From assembly GCF_047948215.1 (NCBI RefSeq), contig NC_134465.1, positions 15,830,022 to 15,894,021 on the forward strand: 64,000 nt of DNA, in the 5' to 3' direction. The stretch comes from Lycorma delicatula. Taxonomy: Eukaryota > Arthropoda > Insecta > Hemiptera > Fulgoridae. This document shows, piece by piece, positions 24,225 through 37,010 of the stretch (the first letter of the stretch is position 1; each line of letters opens with the position of its first letter). The position numbers and the translations under genes were made by a program. The notes under the pieces were generated by a model that had not been told where the DNA came from, did not search any database, and worked only from the letters and a program-made list of their open reading frames with translations.

Positions 24225-24805
24225 AGTCCTACACCTCTGTTGTCAGATTTTTTAGGTTAGGAAACAAGCGATAGTCACTAGGAGCGGAATCGTTATCAAC
24301 CGTCACAAACCGACGTAAAACATCCTCTGGATCGCGCCGAAAGAGCTGTAGACGATCGCTTGAAATGTTTTTCGGTACTGTTTTTGGTCGGGCGAGAGCA
24401 AACGCGGCATTCGTGTAGAGCACAGTCTGTTCGCGCTCAAATGTTCGTGTAAAATATTGCGCTCGCGTTCTTTTGACACGCCTACAGACTCCGCTAATTC
24501 GTTCACCGTTACTCGTCGATCTGCCAAACTGATGTTATGCGCTTTTTCTATCGATTCTGGGGTAATTCAGAGGGCCGTCCACCGCGCGGTTCATCGCTTT
24601 TGAACGTTGTTTGTGCGCATTCGATTCATTTTAAACTCTGCGACCCGGCGTTTAACTGTCGTATTTGATGGAGAAGACTCTCCCGATGTCGTATCGAGTT
24701 CTTATTCAATTTCCTTTGCGCTAAACCTTTCAGAAAAAAATACATACCGTTTTACAAAAATCGCCCTGACTCTCCACTTCGACGGATTGTAAATACTATT
24801 ATGCT
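24225..24805 (-). pseudogene. mariner transposase relic with internal deletion
   Basis: Read on the minus strand through several frames: SAKEIE, then TVKRRVAEFK and GGRPSEL (N-terminal helix-turn-helix and GRP linker). Next comes LADRRVTVNELAESVGVS, then PRLLSPDQK, LFRRDPEDVLRRFVTVD, then DSAPSDYRLFPNLKNL. The family order is DExW followed much later by a second Asp and the xAPSDYxLFPxLK block. Here VTVD is joined almost directly to SAPSDY, so the central catalytic part is deleted. At least three frameshifts are needed. Inverted terminal repeats were not found. Clearly a dead copy. Confidence 0.85.
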
Positions 24806-27800
24806 AAAGCGATACAGCGACATGAAACGGTTATAGTAAAGTAATGAAGAGTGGAATTGTGCGACGCCGTTGAGGAATTAAGCGTACTTACACCTACATT
24901 TTTTATTAAACAATTATATCCTCATATCGTTCTAATATTCAAAATATTTTCGCGCGAAATTTACATTAAAAAAAGGATTATTAGAATATATTTGACAAAA
25001 AAAAAAAAATCTTGTTATCAGTGAGCTACGCTCGGTTGTAATATTAGTGTTAGACCATAGTTTGCGCCCGTAGAGTCCGAAATCGTTATTTAGAAAATTA
25101 TGAATGTTAAGTTATCCGTGCGTTTACGGTTTATAAATGTGCAATCTTTGATGTAAAAAACGGTCGCTTATTCTTAAAAGATAATATCCGCTTCCTTAAA
25201 CAGGACAACAGAAACTATACTCGCGTAACTCGACGCATTACTTTCGAAAAAGTTACCGTACCGTTTAAATACGATTAAAGAATTTTATTTTACAGCGACG
25301 GTATTTTCCGATGAAGTTTGGATAATAGAAGAAACGTTATAACTTAAGAAAATTTAATTTGTTCAAATAAGATTTCAAACAACTCGGTTCTACGGAGGAA
25401 ATAAAAACCGGACTATATAATTCCTCAGAAATTATTTTAAAAGAACAAGCGTCGAGAGACATCGAATCTCGCCAAGCATGTAGGAAAGGAAGCAAATAAA
25501 ATTCTACAACGATGATTAGAGAAACAGTAACAATTGAAAACGGTTTCCTTTAATTACGACGAAAAGCGAGAAACATAAATTTTAAAAAGATTTACCGATC
25601 GTCGAGTGATTTCGGCATTAGTAGTTAATATTTTTAGTTTTGTTTTATCGGAATAGGTCGCATAATTTCTGATATATGGATATAGACAGGTCGATAGCGG
25701 TTCTGTACCGGGTTTTATTTAAGATTTATATACCTCGCTTAAAAAAACTTTACGTATATTTGAAATCGGATTCTTGTTATTCCTGAGAATTGACTTTTGC
25801 TATTTTGCTGTTAATGACCGGTCGCATTACCGTTACGGTTATTCAACGTAAAGTATTATTAATAAAATTTCCCGTACATCCGTGGTGTTTACGTTAGAAG
25901 GTACAAAGTTCAAATTTTGATCGCGGTATAAAATTTCAGTTAAATATTCTTCCGCGCCGGTTTCATTATGCTCGTTCGGATACTTGATACTTTTGATTAA
26001 TTATCGGATACCGCGTCAAAGATTTTGTCATGTTAATTTGTCAAAATCCAAGCGTTGGTCCGTCTTAAGAACTTCAAATTACAGTTTTTATTTTTTTAAA
26101 CTAAATTTAATATATCGTTTAATTATAGTTTATACAAATGGATCGTTACATATAGGAAAAAAAACTGTAACATGTGATAAACGCTTACTTGAAATACATG
26201 CAAATTAAATAAATATTTTACTTATTGTAATTTTGTATCCGACTTTATTGTGCGGTATTGAAATTGCGTTTAGCCGAAGTAACTTTAACAAAACGTTGTT
26301 TTTAAACGCAGAAAAATCTAGAACCGAAATGTTCCATTTTTTTCTTCTAAAAATATTCGGTGTTTTTGTATGTTTTTTATATTTTTTTTTAACCGCACGG
26401 TACGCTATCGACGCCTTGTCAAGTTGACGTCTAAAATTTATGGAACTGTCTAGAAAAGGACCGATTTCAGAAACTTTAAACGTCTACCTAAATTAAAAAT
26501 TTCAATCGGAAATTTGAGGTTTACGGGTGTTACTGAAACTTCGTCGTAATCATCTTTCGCGCGGATAGTTGATGGCTTCGTTATCGGCTCTTCTAAATTC
26601 TTTTTCTGTGACGTCTTCCTTTTTTGTTTGCAGAAATTCTTGAACGCCTGACGTTTCGATTTCTTTGAAATCTTAACTCTTCGGTCGTTCATCTTTCCTT
26701 ATCGTAAAACCACACATCGAAGGCTGCGAATGGCGCCTGCCTAATCGTGCAGACGAAGGCTTGTTTATGTTTTTCTTCGTTATGGATTTTTTTCTCCGTA
26801 GTTGAGGGGGCTTATCTTCTAGACTGATGGCGTAAGACTGAGATTAGTATTTTGATTAGTTTTCGTTCGTTATGCTGTATCATAAAATGCAAGTACTGTA
26901 CAGTATGTGCAGTTCATAACTTAGTAATTTTTTCAAGAAATTTATTTGGAATTCTTGGAACCGCGAATAGAGAAGCATTACAGTTTTTTTTTTTTTAATT
27001 GCATTGATAGCGCCTAAAGGCATTTTTATTTATTTTATTCTGTTATATAAACCTTCATAAAGTTAGTGTGAAATTTTCTAACGGTGAATAGGATTTTTAA
27101 ATATTTACTGCTTTCTGCTGTCGCAGTTTGTTAATTGCGTTGGTTTTACAGGGGAAGTAACCCCCTACAGATAACGTGGGAATTTTATACTTATTGGTAT
27201 TGGTGTGTGCACACATACACACATAAGTAGATGCACACGTGTTGCACCTGTTAAATGTAATCGGTGAACTCTTTGGATCGCTTGTTATTCTTATGAAATT
27301 GCTTCGTCATTTTTTAGAGCGATGTGTATCGCGCTATTTTGGTTACGGCACTTAACAAACATCTAGTGTTTTTCAACGCGTAAAGTAAAAAGGTAGAATT
27401 TAAATAAACTCGGATAATTTTTATTAAAACGCGTAATTAAATAAAACCACTCGCAAGTCCACATCCGTCACGGTTTTCTTGTGCCTAAATATCCGTTTAC
27501 TTAATTTTATTTTACAGTTTTTAAATTATTTTCTTCAAAACTAAACTATTTTTACGTGATTAACCGGTTAAAATATTTTATGAACATTCCCTCATCGATT
27601 TGCGAACGCTTTTGTATTTTACTAAATCGTTCTTTAATTCTGCTTTCACAAAGTTTATCGAGATTAAACTGTTCCAGAAAGTCGTTTCGTATTACATTTT
27701 TTACTTTCTCATTATAAATAATGAAAATTTATCTATATCCATTTCTAACAAAATTACAAAGAACCGGCTCAGACCGAGCTAACGATGAACTTCAATTTAA

Positions 27801-28044
27801 CAAAAGTAATTTCAACAAAATATTTCCTCATTGGTATTTGAGAAATTTCCTCTCTTCACTGTAAATCGGTTATCTTCCTTGATTTTTCTTCATATTATTA
27901 CGTAATGTAATGTAATTTTAAAGAGTTTTTAGGCCGAATGGTTTTCATATCCCAAGTTTTTCACATAAAAATTAACGCCGGAAAGGAATTTTAATTTTCG
28001 ATTAATTTATTAGATTAAATAAAAAAACGTAATTTAAACCTACA

Positions 28045-28093
<49 letters not shown>

Positions 28094-28475
28094 TTCAGCA
28101 AAAAGATTTGTTCTATTAGAATGATTCATTAAGTAGGTCTTTTATATAAGACATTTTTATTTAGGTCTATCTACAAGTAGTGAACATTGAAAGAGTTGAT
28201 GATGAGTCTTGTAATAAGGTGACCTCACAGCACGGCTTCGTTTAACCTTTTAGTCACTCGTATATTGGCAATATTAAATATTAGTTTAACCTTCGTTTAT
28301 GTCAGTACATGTCGCCATGATATGTTGTATTATGTAGTCTATTCTAAATTATTAAGATTTTCGACATCCTGTCATCTCGTACTTGATTATTTTATGTTCT
28401 GTAGATCGCGTAGAAGTTTTAGATTAATAAAAGTGTTATGAACTGTGTTAACGTTTATTTCTGAGAAATATTTAT
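24806..28475. other. Intronic non-coding DNA with a TG microsatellite
   Basis: A (TG)n run of about 45 bases lies at 28047-28091. A 100-bp direct-repeat unit at 27335-27445 recurs at 29049-29150. ORFs at 26233-26427 (+) and 26692-26450 (-) have no recognisable motif. Confidence 0.5.
27335..27445. repeat. Dispersed direct repeat, unit 1
   Basis: It shares tttttcaacgcgtaaagtaa, then aaggtaraatt, ggataattttt and taaaacgcgtaat with 29049-29150, in the same order and orientation. Family unknown. Confidence 0.6.
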
Positions 28476-28486
28476 ATTATTTATCT

Positions 28487-28789
28487 TCTTTCTTTTTCCT
28501 GTTTAGCCTCCGGTAACTACCGTTTAGATAATTCTTCAGAGGATGAATGAGGATGATATATGTATGAGTGTAAATGAAGTGTAGTCTTGTACAGTCTCAG
28601 CTCGACCATTTCTGAGATGTGTGGTTAATTGAAACCCAACCACCAAAGAACACCGGTATCCACGATCTAGTATTCAAATCCGTGTAAAAATAACCGGCTT
28701 TACTAGGACTTGAACGCTGTAACTCTCGACTTCCAAATCAGCTGATTTCGGAAGACGCGTTAACCACTAGACCAACCCGGTGGGTTTAC
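28487..28789 (-). repeat. SINE family A, full-length with 11-bp target duplication
   Basis: Complete minus-strand copy from the ggtgggttggtctagtgg-type head (right) to the cctgtttagcctcc tail (left). The 11-mer attatttatct is found at 28476-28486 and 28790-28800, directly flanking it, which marks the insertion boundaries. Confidence 0.9.
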
Positions 28790-29048
28790 ATTATTTATCT
28801 GAATCTTTTCTTACGATTGTGTACTTTTTAAATCATACGAAGTACTGGAGGCCGTAAATCAAAATTGTTTTTTCTGAAAATAATGATGTTCAGCGTGATG
28901 GGGTAAAGTATATTTCATTCGTTGAAGCGGAAGATGAAGATAAACTACTTTATTAATTTTCATTTTTCGTAAACTCGGTATAGTATACTTTTTATTTTTG
29001 CGAAAATACTGAAAGATTTTTACAGCGATCGATTTATCTCCTCGGTCT

Positions 29049-29150
29049 TTTGATTTTGGCACTTAACAAACATCAAGCTTTTTTCAACGCGTAAAGTAAA
29101 AAGGTAAAATTGAAATAAACGGATAATTTTTGCTAAAACGCGTAATACCA
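29049..29150. repeat. Dispersed direct repeat, unit 2
   Basis: See unit 1 at 27335-27445; differences are scattered substitutions and one or two short indels. Confidence 0.6.
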
Positions 29151-32100
29151 AATAAAAACCGACACGACCCGTTGAATTCCGTTATGGAAAATTATGAATT
29201 TCGTATAATTTTAAATTCCGAAAAATTTATCTGAAGTATCTCAATTATTTTTTAATTCGCTCGAATTTGTAAAACGATTTTAAATAAGTTTTTTTTAAAG
29301 ACATTAATAGTTATAAAGAAACCGATGTGACTTTTAAGTTTGTTTTTAGTTTGATTTTTGTTTTAACGAGGTCTTATCTAGTTTGGCGCGTTCAGTCTTA
29401 TCCCCACTTATTCTTATAAACCATTCGGTATTTGAGTTGACCAATAGAAGTGCACTTAAAATATTGGCGGTAAAATTTTTATGGCAACGGCAGGAATAAA
29501 CATGCTGAAGGTCGGCGATGGAAAGGACGGACGGAGCGGTACGGTGCGGAGTAGGCGATGCAACGTCGCGGAATAACTGTATATAGCACGATATACTCGA
29601 CCGTGTATATACACAACATATAAAAGAGAGAGGACTGGGACAGACAGAAATAGTAATAGAAAGAGACGAAGATAACGTATAAGAAAAAGACGGACGATAG
29701 AATCGTTGTTTGCGTCTGCGTAGTAAAAGTGTTGTCTTCTTGATTTTTGGCGGGAATTACCTACTATTGCGCTCGCACGCTTTACTACCATAAAGTTGTC
29801 ATCCCACTCTACCACTCTTCGTACTATAAACTGTGACCGCGTCCTTTACACCCGTACATATGGACGTTTGTCTTAATGATAAGGAAGCTTAACTGGGCCA
29901 TCTAGTCGTAGAGAGGGGAAATACGGTCTTCTATATGATAAAAAGAGATACTAGCCGCATTACGCAACAGTACATAGTTTCCTAATATTGTCATTAGTAA
30001 GCTTATTTCTTATCGTGTATAATTCGACTGGACGTAATAACGAATACGCTCCCGCGTACCTGCTGACTAACGCGGTCTAGTTCCCCCCCCCCTTCTCACT
30101 CATTCTTTCTCATTCCCCTCGCTTCCCCTCTCATCATTCCAAGGTACTTAACAAAATAGTAACAAATTCTTTTATAGTTGTAAATTTTTTCTCTCTTCAT
30201 AAATATACCGTCTGAAAAAATAAATATTACTACGATGTAATATTTATACGGTTTTTTCGCGCCTTTCTTTTTTTATCCTTTGAAGATATATTTACGTATT
30301 TAAAAATTATTTCGTGTGATTTGTATTCATACCTATAAAAATCAGCGTCTGTTACATTCTTCGTGCCAAAACTAACTAGTACTTTCCAAGAATTTTTTTT
30401 TACTTTTTTATACGATAAGCTGTTAAAACAAATAGAAGTAACAACTAGAAAATACTAGGCCATTAATCACCGGTAAATTATAAAAACATGGCCTAGTTAA
30501 TTTAAGTCTAAAAATTATCAAAATAAATTACAGTCCTTCAAATTTTAATTTTTTTTTTCGTTTAATTATCTAAGTAGAATAACGTACAGACGGTTTGTTT
30601 TGCATAGGTTTCGATCGCTCCAAATTAATTTTTTGTTTGTTTTTTCATTTGGTATTCATTTTGAGATCTTCAACAATCCAAGACCTTACAAAACTACGCT
30701 CGTTATTTTAAACTAGACATTTGATAGATTTAAGGTCCGCCGTGGAGTAACATTAAAATAGCCGATGGGAAGGGAAAGAAATGAAGATTAATTTTGCGAT
30801 ATTTATTCTTGATTTTAATTTGTTCAAATTACGTTTTGAACGTAATATAAAAAAATATTTTAAAAAAACCGTTATACTAACTTATTCCGATGGCTGTTGA
30901 GTTTGAAAAACGTTTGATTCCTTCGCGGTCTTTTTTTTCACTTATCTGTCTTTCCGACCTTTATATTTGCCAATCCCTTGTAACATTCACACGATTTGTT
31001 CTACCGTTTCGTGCGGCTGTGCCGCATGTAAACCGAATAAGATACAGAAGGTACCGGTCAGAGTATAGTTGATTTATACATCAGCCGCTTCAAGCGGTGA
31101 AGACCTGATTACCACCTATTGAATTTCGATGTCTGGCGATAGTGTATTTCGTTCGATGAAGAAAGAGGAAATCATATCGTTTTTATTTTTGATAAACTCG
31201 GCCCGGAATTCTGTTGCCTTCAGGATCGCTATGATATTTTCGGGAGAGACTTTTTTATTTCACGACAAATCGCTTGCAACATTTTTTATTACACTGCTTA
31301 ACATTGCATTCATACTATCTATCGTATTTAGATCTTAGCGGACATATCCTATGAATCGGACGTCTTAAGTATAGAAACAGTAGTTTTTATAATTATGTCC
31401 TAGTATCTTTATCCTGTTTGTCTTCGATATCGACAACATAGAAAAAAAAAAACAGATGGTCGTATTACGTCTCGTTCTTCCGAACTACATTTTTATTTAT
31501 TTATTGCGATCATTATATAGATGGGTCTGTATCCAGATGATATTAAGTTCTACCGTTTATCGCGAAATTAATTTCGGTAAAAAAATAAATACGTTAAAAT
31601 AATTAAAAAACTTTTTTTATTTTTACTTATGATATGCAACATAATACTTAGATATAATTCTGATGTTTCTGTCTTTATATTCTACAAAATAATAATACTT
31701 TTTTTAAATCCAGTTTTATTGTGTAAATTTAATTAACTGTATCTAAGCGATAAGGCGGCGTAAATGCTTTTGTTCTTTTTCTATGAAGTAGCTTTTGTTT
31801 TTTTCCTACTTTATAAAATAAATAATAGTCCTACAAACATATTTTTTATCGGTATTTTTTTTTTCAATTATTTTGAATTCGATCGCATCCTTTGTTTTGT
31901 TCATTTAGAAGTTCTTAGTACCCTATTATAATTATTTATTACGATGCGTTCCTAATTTTCCTTGTAATTCTACTTTTATTTTATTTGATAAGTTACATTC
32001 GTTGTGTTTTGTTTTATTTTTATCGGTTTTAAAAAAAATAATAATTAGCGTGCAGTATACGCTCTTTGAAAATTTATTTATACCAGGAATTTTATTTATC

Positions 32101-33955
32101 GGTATTACATATAAATTAATAAGTTATTTGTAACAAACAAGATTTTATTCTTATAACGATGAAATTGGCAGTTATAACGAGTGTAATTTTACTACAACAT
32201 ATATCAGAAGCTAGTTTGAAATTTTTCTCTTAAAATTAGTTATTAGTGTATTTATTTGAACGGTGGGTGTATTGCCGCTGAATTTTTATTATTGAGATTT
32301 CACTTACGGTTGTACTTGTCGTTTTCATAACAAGAATTATCGTAAAATACAGATTCCGAAATATGTACTTTTTTTATAAACTGCACCTGTTTTAAAACAT
32401 AGATTTAAAATATTCTTTGTTCGATCGGTGGATGGAATAATTTCTATATACAAAGAAGTATGAACATGTTGAATGTAAGATGTAACGTACAATTTGTAAT
32501 TTAAATTTCTGATTTTGAAAAAAATAATACGAAGCGAAACGATCGATCCCTCGCAAATAACAGCAAGCTTTTCGACACTCCATAATTTATTTTTTTAATT
32601 ATTGAACCGACTTCGAGATACGTAAGCGTTAAGTCAACCTCACTCGACTATCAAGTATTAATATTAAACATACAATCTAATTCAAGAGGTTGTAAAGAGC
32701 GACCGCTTGTTTAGATTAGTTTGGAAGTTTCGAAGTCTACCGAATTCAATTTTTAAAGGAAACATATTTTCTAGAATTTAGAGCCGATAAATATAAATAA
32801 TATTTTAATTAAAATTCATCCTTTTCTCGATCTCATCGCTTCTCTTTCCTTTTGTCCTTTATTTTGGTCTTATTTGTAATAGGATAACGTTTTATTTTTA
32901 CGTTTCTATTTGAAAATGTCGTATTTAAAAGTTCAGTATTCTATTTTAGGCCGCTTAACCTGGATGAGGGCTTTCTGTTTCATTTATTGTGACTCTATGC
33001 GTCAGAAACAAGAATCCTTCAGTCGGTTCACTGTATTATTAACTCGAAAAAATTACAGGTAGCGATTTCCCGTTGCATGTCACCCGCGATATGCAGCCCT
33101 AGAAACGATATATTCATTATAGATTTCTGCAAGGAATGTATTTATGTAGCTTGACCTAATTACTCTCAAAGAAAACAAATCTGGAATAGACGGTATAAGA
33201 CGATATATTAATGTACTCCTTTCTGCAATAAAAAACGATGCGTTGTATATAATATCGCTTTAACGACTGGAGAATTCATCTTTTCACCGTGACGAATCGA
33301 ATCGAATACGCGCTTGTTCTATGTACCAACCTGTTTCCAGAAACCCTCGTGAGGTCTTATTTGGACCAGTAAAATCGAAAAAGGGAAAAATGTATAAAAG
33401 GATAGGCTCTCTCTAGGTTCTCTTCCACGTCGAGCGTATATTGCGACCGCTATCCCCGGAGATATTTTTACCCGGAATCGGTGAATCGTATTACTTATCA
33501 GAGAGTTTCCTTTTTTTCAGCTTATACTAAGTAAAATTGAATTTGCTGCCGAAACTAAAGATTCGCCGTAAAAGAGAGTTAAATTTTTCTTCGTCGATTA
33601 CTAATTTTATACGGCGTGCGGCACTACAATTGAATTATAAATTGTTTTATTGTAAAATCCCTGTTCGATGAGTATCTGTCCGTCGTAAAACTATTCTGGA
33701 AATATCACCTATAATGTAACCGATAATTCGCGAGAAGCGAATATAAATGAATATTAATATATCGACGCAACATCCTTTTTCGGAATTTCCCAGAATTGTT
33801 TTTATCGTTGGGGTCGTTTTCTTTATTTTTCGTTTTATATAAAAACATTTTTTTTCTTTTATTTTTCGTAGTTCTATATTCATATTAATTCGTTCTAAGT
33901 ATTTTTCCCGCTTTTTTATCTGTCGCTAAGCGCGCTCCCCTCTCTCCCTGTTACC
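29151..33955. other. Intronic non-coding DNA
   Basis: The segment 29456-29820 is GC-richer and open on the minus strand for 119 codons, but the predicted product is low in recognisable features. Nothing else was identified. Confidence 0.4.
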
Positions 33956-33959
33956 CGCA

Positions 33960-34120
33960 ATCCGTCTATCTATCTATACTATTATAGCTGTGCAGACGAA
34001 GCAAAGCGTTCGTTTCGAGGTCACAGCTAGAGAGATTTTCCCCCTCTACATTTTTAACTCGGTTCTCTCCGCGTCATCGAAGGACATTTATTCACAACGA
34101 CAAGGTCATTTTGTTCGCGT
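33960..34120 (+). mobile_element. Possible Helitron-like 5' end
   Basis: The start tctatctatctatactatta is of the type seen at Helitron 5' termini (TC then CTATACTATTATA), followed by GC-richer sequence gctgtgcagacgaagcaaag. No CTRR terminus with hairpin was located, so this is tentative. Confidence 0.3.
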
Positions 34121-34867
34121 CATTTACATGCTATTTGCCCTCATTAGTTGTCGTTTGTCAACGTTTTCTATCTGTTTATATCTAACTACACACTGTTCTT
34201 TATGCCCCCCTAAACTGTTTTGTTTTTTTACTTGTATTTGTATAAATACATATCGTCATAATAACTAAACTATTACGTAATCTACAGTACAGACATTACC
34301 TAACGTTTTAAATTAAATCGGAATAAGATTTATTTACGGTTTAACCTGGTAACAGAATGATAATTTTCAATGGGTTATAAATTTTTTACGCGGTCAGTTT
34401 CATAAATTTAATTAAAAACGAAAGAAAATTAAATTCGTTTAATAAAGGTTATGTAAAATGGATCGTAATTCGTTACGGGATCGGTTTTATATGTACTGAT
34501 TTCTATCGAGAACAATCGGTCGGCGCTACGCGTACTAGCAAAAAACCTCAGATTAAAAGCGGATTCATGACCGTTTTTAATTTATTTTAACGAGAACAAC
34601 TGTAATATAATTAAGGTCTTCTATCGTTAAAACCCGCATGGAAAATGATTTTAAATAAAATAATTAACAATTTAGGGTGCTTGTCAGTATTTCAATTACC
34701 TTCCGTCGCATATCGACGGTTGTGCACGGCTATTTCACTGCGTTTCGTTTCGATATAACAGTTAATAACTTATAACACCGCAAAATTTTATTTTTGCCGT
34801 CTTTCCTTCGTTAATATAATAAATTCTAATTTTTCCTGGTCGTTCGATCGCGGGATCGGTCCTCAAC

Positions 34868-34952
34868 ATTTTTCTTTCGGCCTGACCGGGATTCGATCGC
34901 GACTTTCACGGATGAAAGACTAGATCCAAACGCTCCGCCATGAAGGACGAGG
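34868..34952 (-). repeat. SINE family B, minus strand, head only
   Basis: On the minus strand: ccttcatggcggagcgtttg, then a ctttcatccgtgaaagtcgc stretch and the B box gatcgaatcccggtcagg (34882-34899). The order matches the 45691 copy. Body and tail are not evident. Confidence 0.55.
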
Positions 34953-35277
34953 TTTTTTTAAGAAGTTATTTTATGGATATTTTGGCTGTTTTTCAACCTT
35001 AAAAAATATTCATTACGTAAACTTAATTTAATCTCGTATTTAGTTTTAATTGACGTTCTCTATCGATTCATTTATCTACATTAGCACGTTTAACGGAAAA
35101 CAATATTATTATTAATATAAGGTTTACGTCATTCGATAGTGATTTAAATGTACCCGCATGTGTTATATCGAATGGTGTTCTTTATATAATTACATATATA
35201 TTATCAGTTATGACGTCACCGTTGTAATTTTGACTGACGTTTAACGGTCGAACTAGACTAAGGATAGTTTTTTATGT

Positions 35278-35281
<4 letters not shown>

Positions 35282-35312
<31 letters not shown>
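35282..35312. repeat. TA microsatellite
   Basis: Pure TA dinucleotide run of about 30 bases. A TGACGTCA (CRE-type) octamer lies 64 bases before it at 35211-35218. Confidence 0.85.
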
Positions 35313-35317
<5 letters not shown>

Positions 35318-35969
35318 ACAAACGGTTAGACATTTAATTTTCATTGAACGTGTTGGGTATTACATTAAAGAGGGGTGATAGGTACAGTAGGGAGTTATAA
35401 CATCCGTCACCTTCAAACACAGTTAATAATAATCAGGTCTTGTAAATTAATCGTGTCTTCGAAAGGCGCCAGATGTACTAGCATGTAAATTTCAATAAAA
35501 AAAATATATATAGATAAATATTTACGCCGTTAGTTTAAATTTAAAAATGTAAGATAGACCTAATACGTAACTTTCGTAAATTTAAATGATATCCTGTTAA
35601 AAAATTATGAAATATTTAATTCGTTATCGGTGATTTAAATTAGAAGCGAAAATAATGTTCGACAAACAAGATATAAAATATTTTTAGCGTACAAAAAATT
35701 CCAAACCCGATCGAAATTCAAACTTAGAACTTTCCGGGTGAGTAGCCGAAATCACCGGTCGTTCGATCGATTATTTTTAAATTAAATATTTTTTATTCCT
35801 TCAAATCGTTACGTATATTTTACCGTTAATATAGGAATAGATCGGTGTACCCGATTTACGAATGAAAAAACCTTAGCGTGGACTTGTAATCGAGAGAAAA
35901 CATCAGTTTCGAGTAAAATTTGTACGAAAAAATTAATGCAGAAGGCGTTAATAGAAAGTATTATTTTTT

Positions 35970-36175
35970 CTTTCTTTTTACTTCCTTGTACGAAGTAAAG
36001 GAAGTATTGCGATGGTAAAAAATTTCGGTTTTCAGATTTCAACGGAAATATCCGTTTTGACCATCCCTGAATCCATTTTGAGTAGTTTCGGTATGACGTC
36101 TGTACGTACTTACGTGTGTATCTCGCATAACTCAAAAACCGTTAGCCGTAAGATTTTGTGAATTTCAGCCGACTT
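35970..36175 (+). repeat. Unclassified interspersed repeat starting with a small inverted repeat
   Basis: It begins with acttccttgtacgaagtaaa then ggaagt, whose 8-bp arms (35980-35987 and 35998-36005) pair. Sequence of the ttttgaccatccctgaatcc type and a gtatctcgcataactcaaaa block follow, a style common in arthropod non-autonomous repeats. Class not assigned. Confidence 0.4.
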
Positions 36176-36425
36176 AATATAGTAGCGATTTAAAAAAACG
36201 AACGACAACGTATTTCACAGTCGGTGGAAACATCGATTTCCCGATTCATTTTATAACGTAATAACTAAAACGTAATTACAGATACGACAACGCAACGTGT
36301 TACAGACAACAATGCAGTGTGTACATTAGTAGCGCGGTCGTGAACGACACAGGTTTACTGACCCTAAGGAGACAAATTTTCCAGCTGTCTTTACTTTAGA
36401 GATATCCCTCGTATTTTCATTTCAT

Positions 36426-36664
36426 AGGATGATATGTACGAGTGTAAATGAAGTGTAGTCTTGTACGGTCTCTGTTCGACCGTTCCAGAGATGTGCGGTT
36501 AATTGAAACCCGACCGCCAAAGAAAACCGGTATCCGCGATCACTAGATCGCGGATACCGGTGTATAAAAGTAAAAGTAAATTCAAATCCGTATAAAAGTA
36601 ACTGCCTTGACTAGGACGTAAACGCTGGAACTCTCGACTTCCAAAATCAGTCGATTTGGGAAGA
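36426..36664 (-). repeat. SINE family A, truncated at both ends, with an internal hairpin insertion
   Basis: The body matches the other minus-strand copies, but the tail (left) and first head bases (right) are absent. At 36526-36561 there is a perfect hairpin, arm accggtatccgcgatc, loop acta, then the exact complement, where other copies have a single accggtatccacgatc followed by tagtattcaaatcc. The copy lies 230 bp before the terminal coding exon of the CDK inhibitor. Confidence 0.8.
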
Positions 36665-36897
36665 CTATGATAAAGTCTATCCGAATTTATTGTTACGAAA
36701 AGACTCCCGAGTGTTCTTTTGGTCTTTATTCGCGGTTGATAATGTTAGAAGGAATTTACAAGATATACCAGAATAAAAATAGAATAGATAATGAAATCTG
36801 TTGGAATCGCAATTTGAATAGATATATTAAAATGTGCTTATGTCTTCCACAAAATAAAAATAATAAATTAATTATGTTTTTTCTTCTTTTTTTGTAG

Positions 36898-37010
36898 ATT
36901 TTTGGAAAATTAATCGGCGTTCGTCGTCAACGGAAACTTGGTCCAGAAAGAAAACCTCTTTACATCTAGATACGTCGTCCTGTATAATTTTGAAAAATCA
37001 TCGAAGCTAA
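36898..37010 (+). CDS. dap: Terminal coding exon of the CDK inhibitor, completing the PIP box
   Basis: A long pyrimidine tract (about 36877-36894) ends in gtag, with the exon starting at 36898. Joined in phase 1 to G10697, the first codon is GAT (Asp202), then FWKINRR and about 30 Ser/Thr/Lys-rich residues to TAA at 37008-37010, giving a protein of about 238 residues. The junction yields Q197-x-x-L200-T-D-F203-W204 with Arg208 four residues after W204. This matches the PIP-degron rule (TD inside the box, basic residue at +4) known for p21, Cdt1 and Dacapo, which leads to CRL4-Cdt2 destruction on PCNA-loaded DNA. Trp in the last box position is less common than Tyr or Phe. From memory, the human CDKN1A intron also falls close to this point. 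AATAAA occurs at 37030-37035 and 37423-37428. No transcript is available, so the join is inference from splice signals, phase and motif. Confidence 0.72.

Noticed and set aside
28047..28091. Repetitive tract as possible CRISPR or satellite
   Set aside because: It is a simple TG microsatellite.
29456..29815. 119-codon minus-strand ORF in a GC-richer patch
   Set aside because: No domain, no splice context and no similarity I can recognise; called non-coding.
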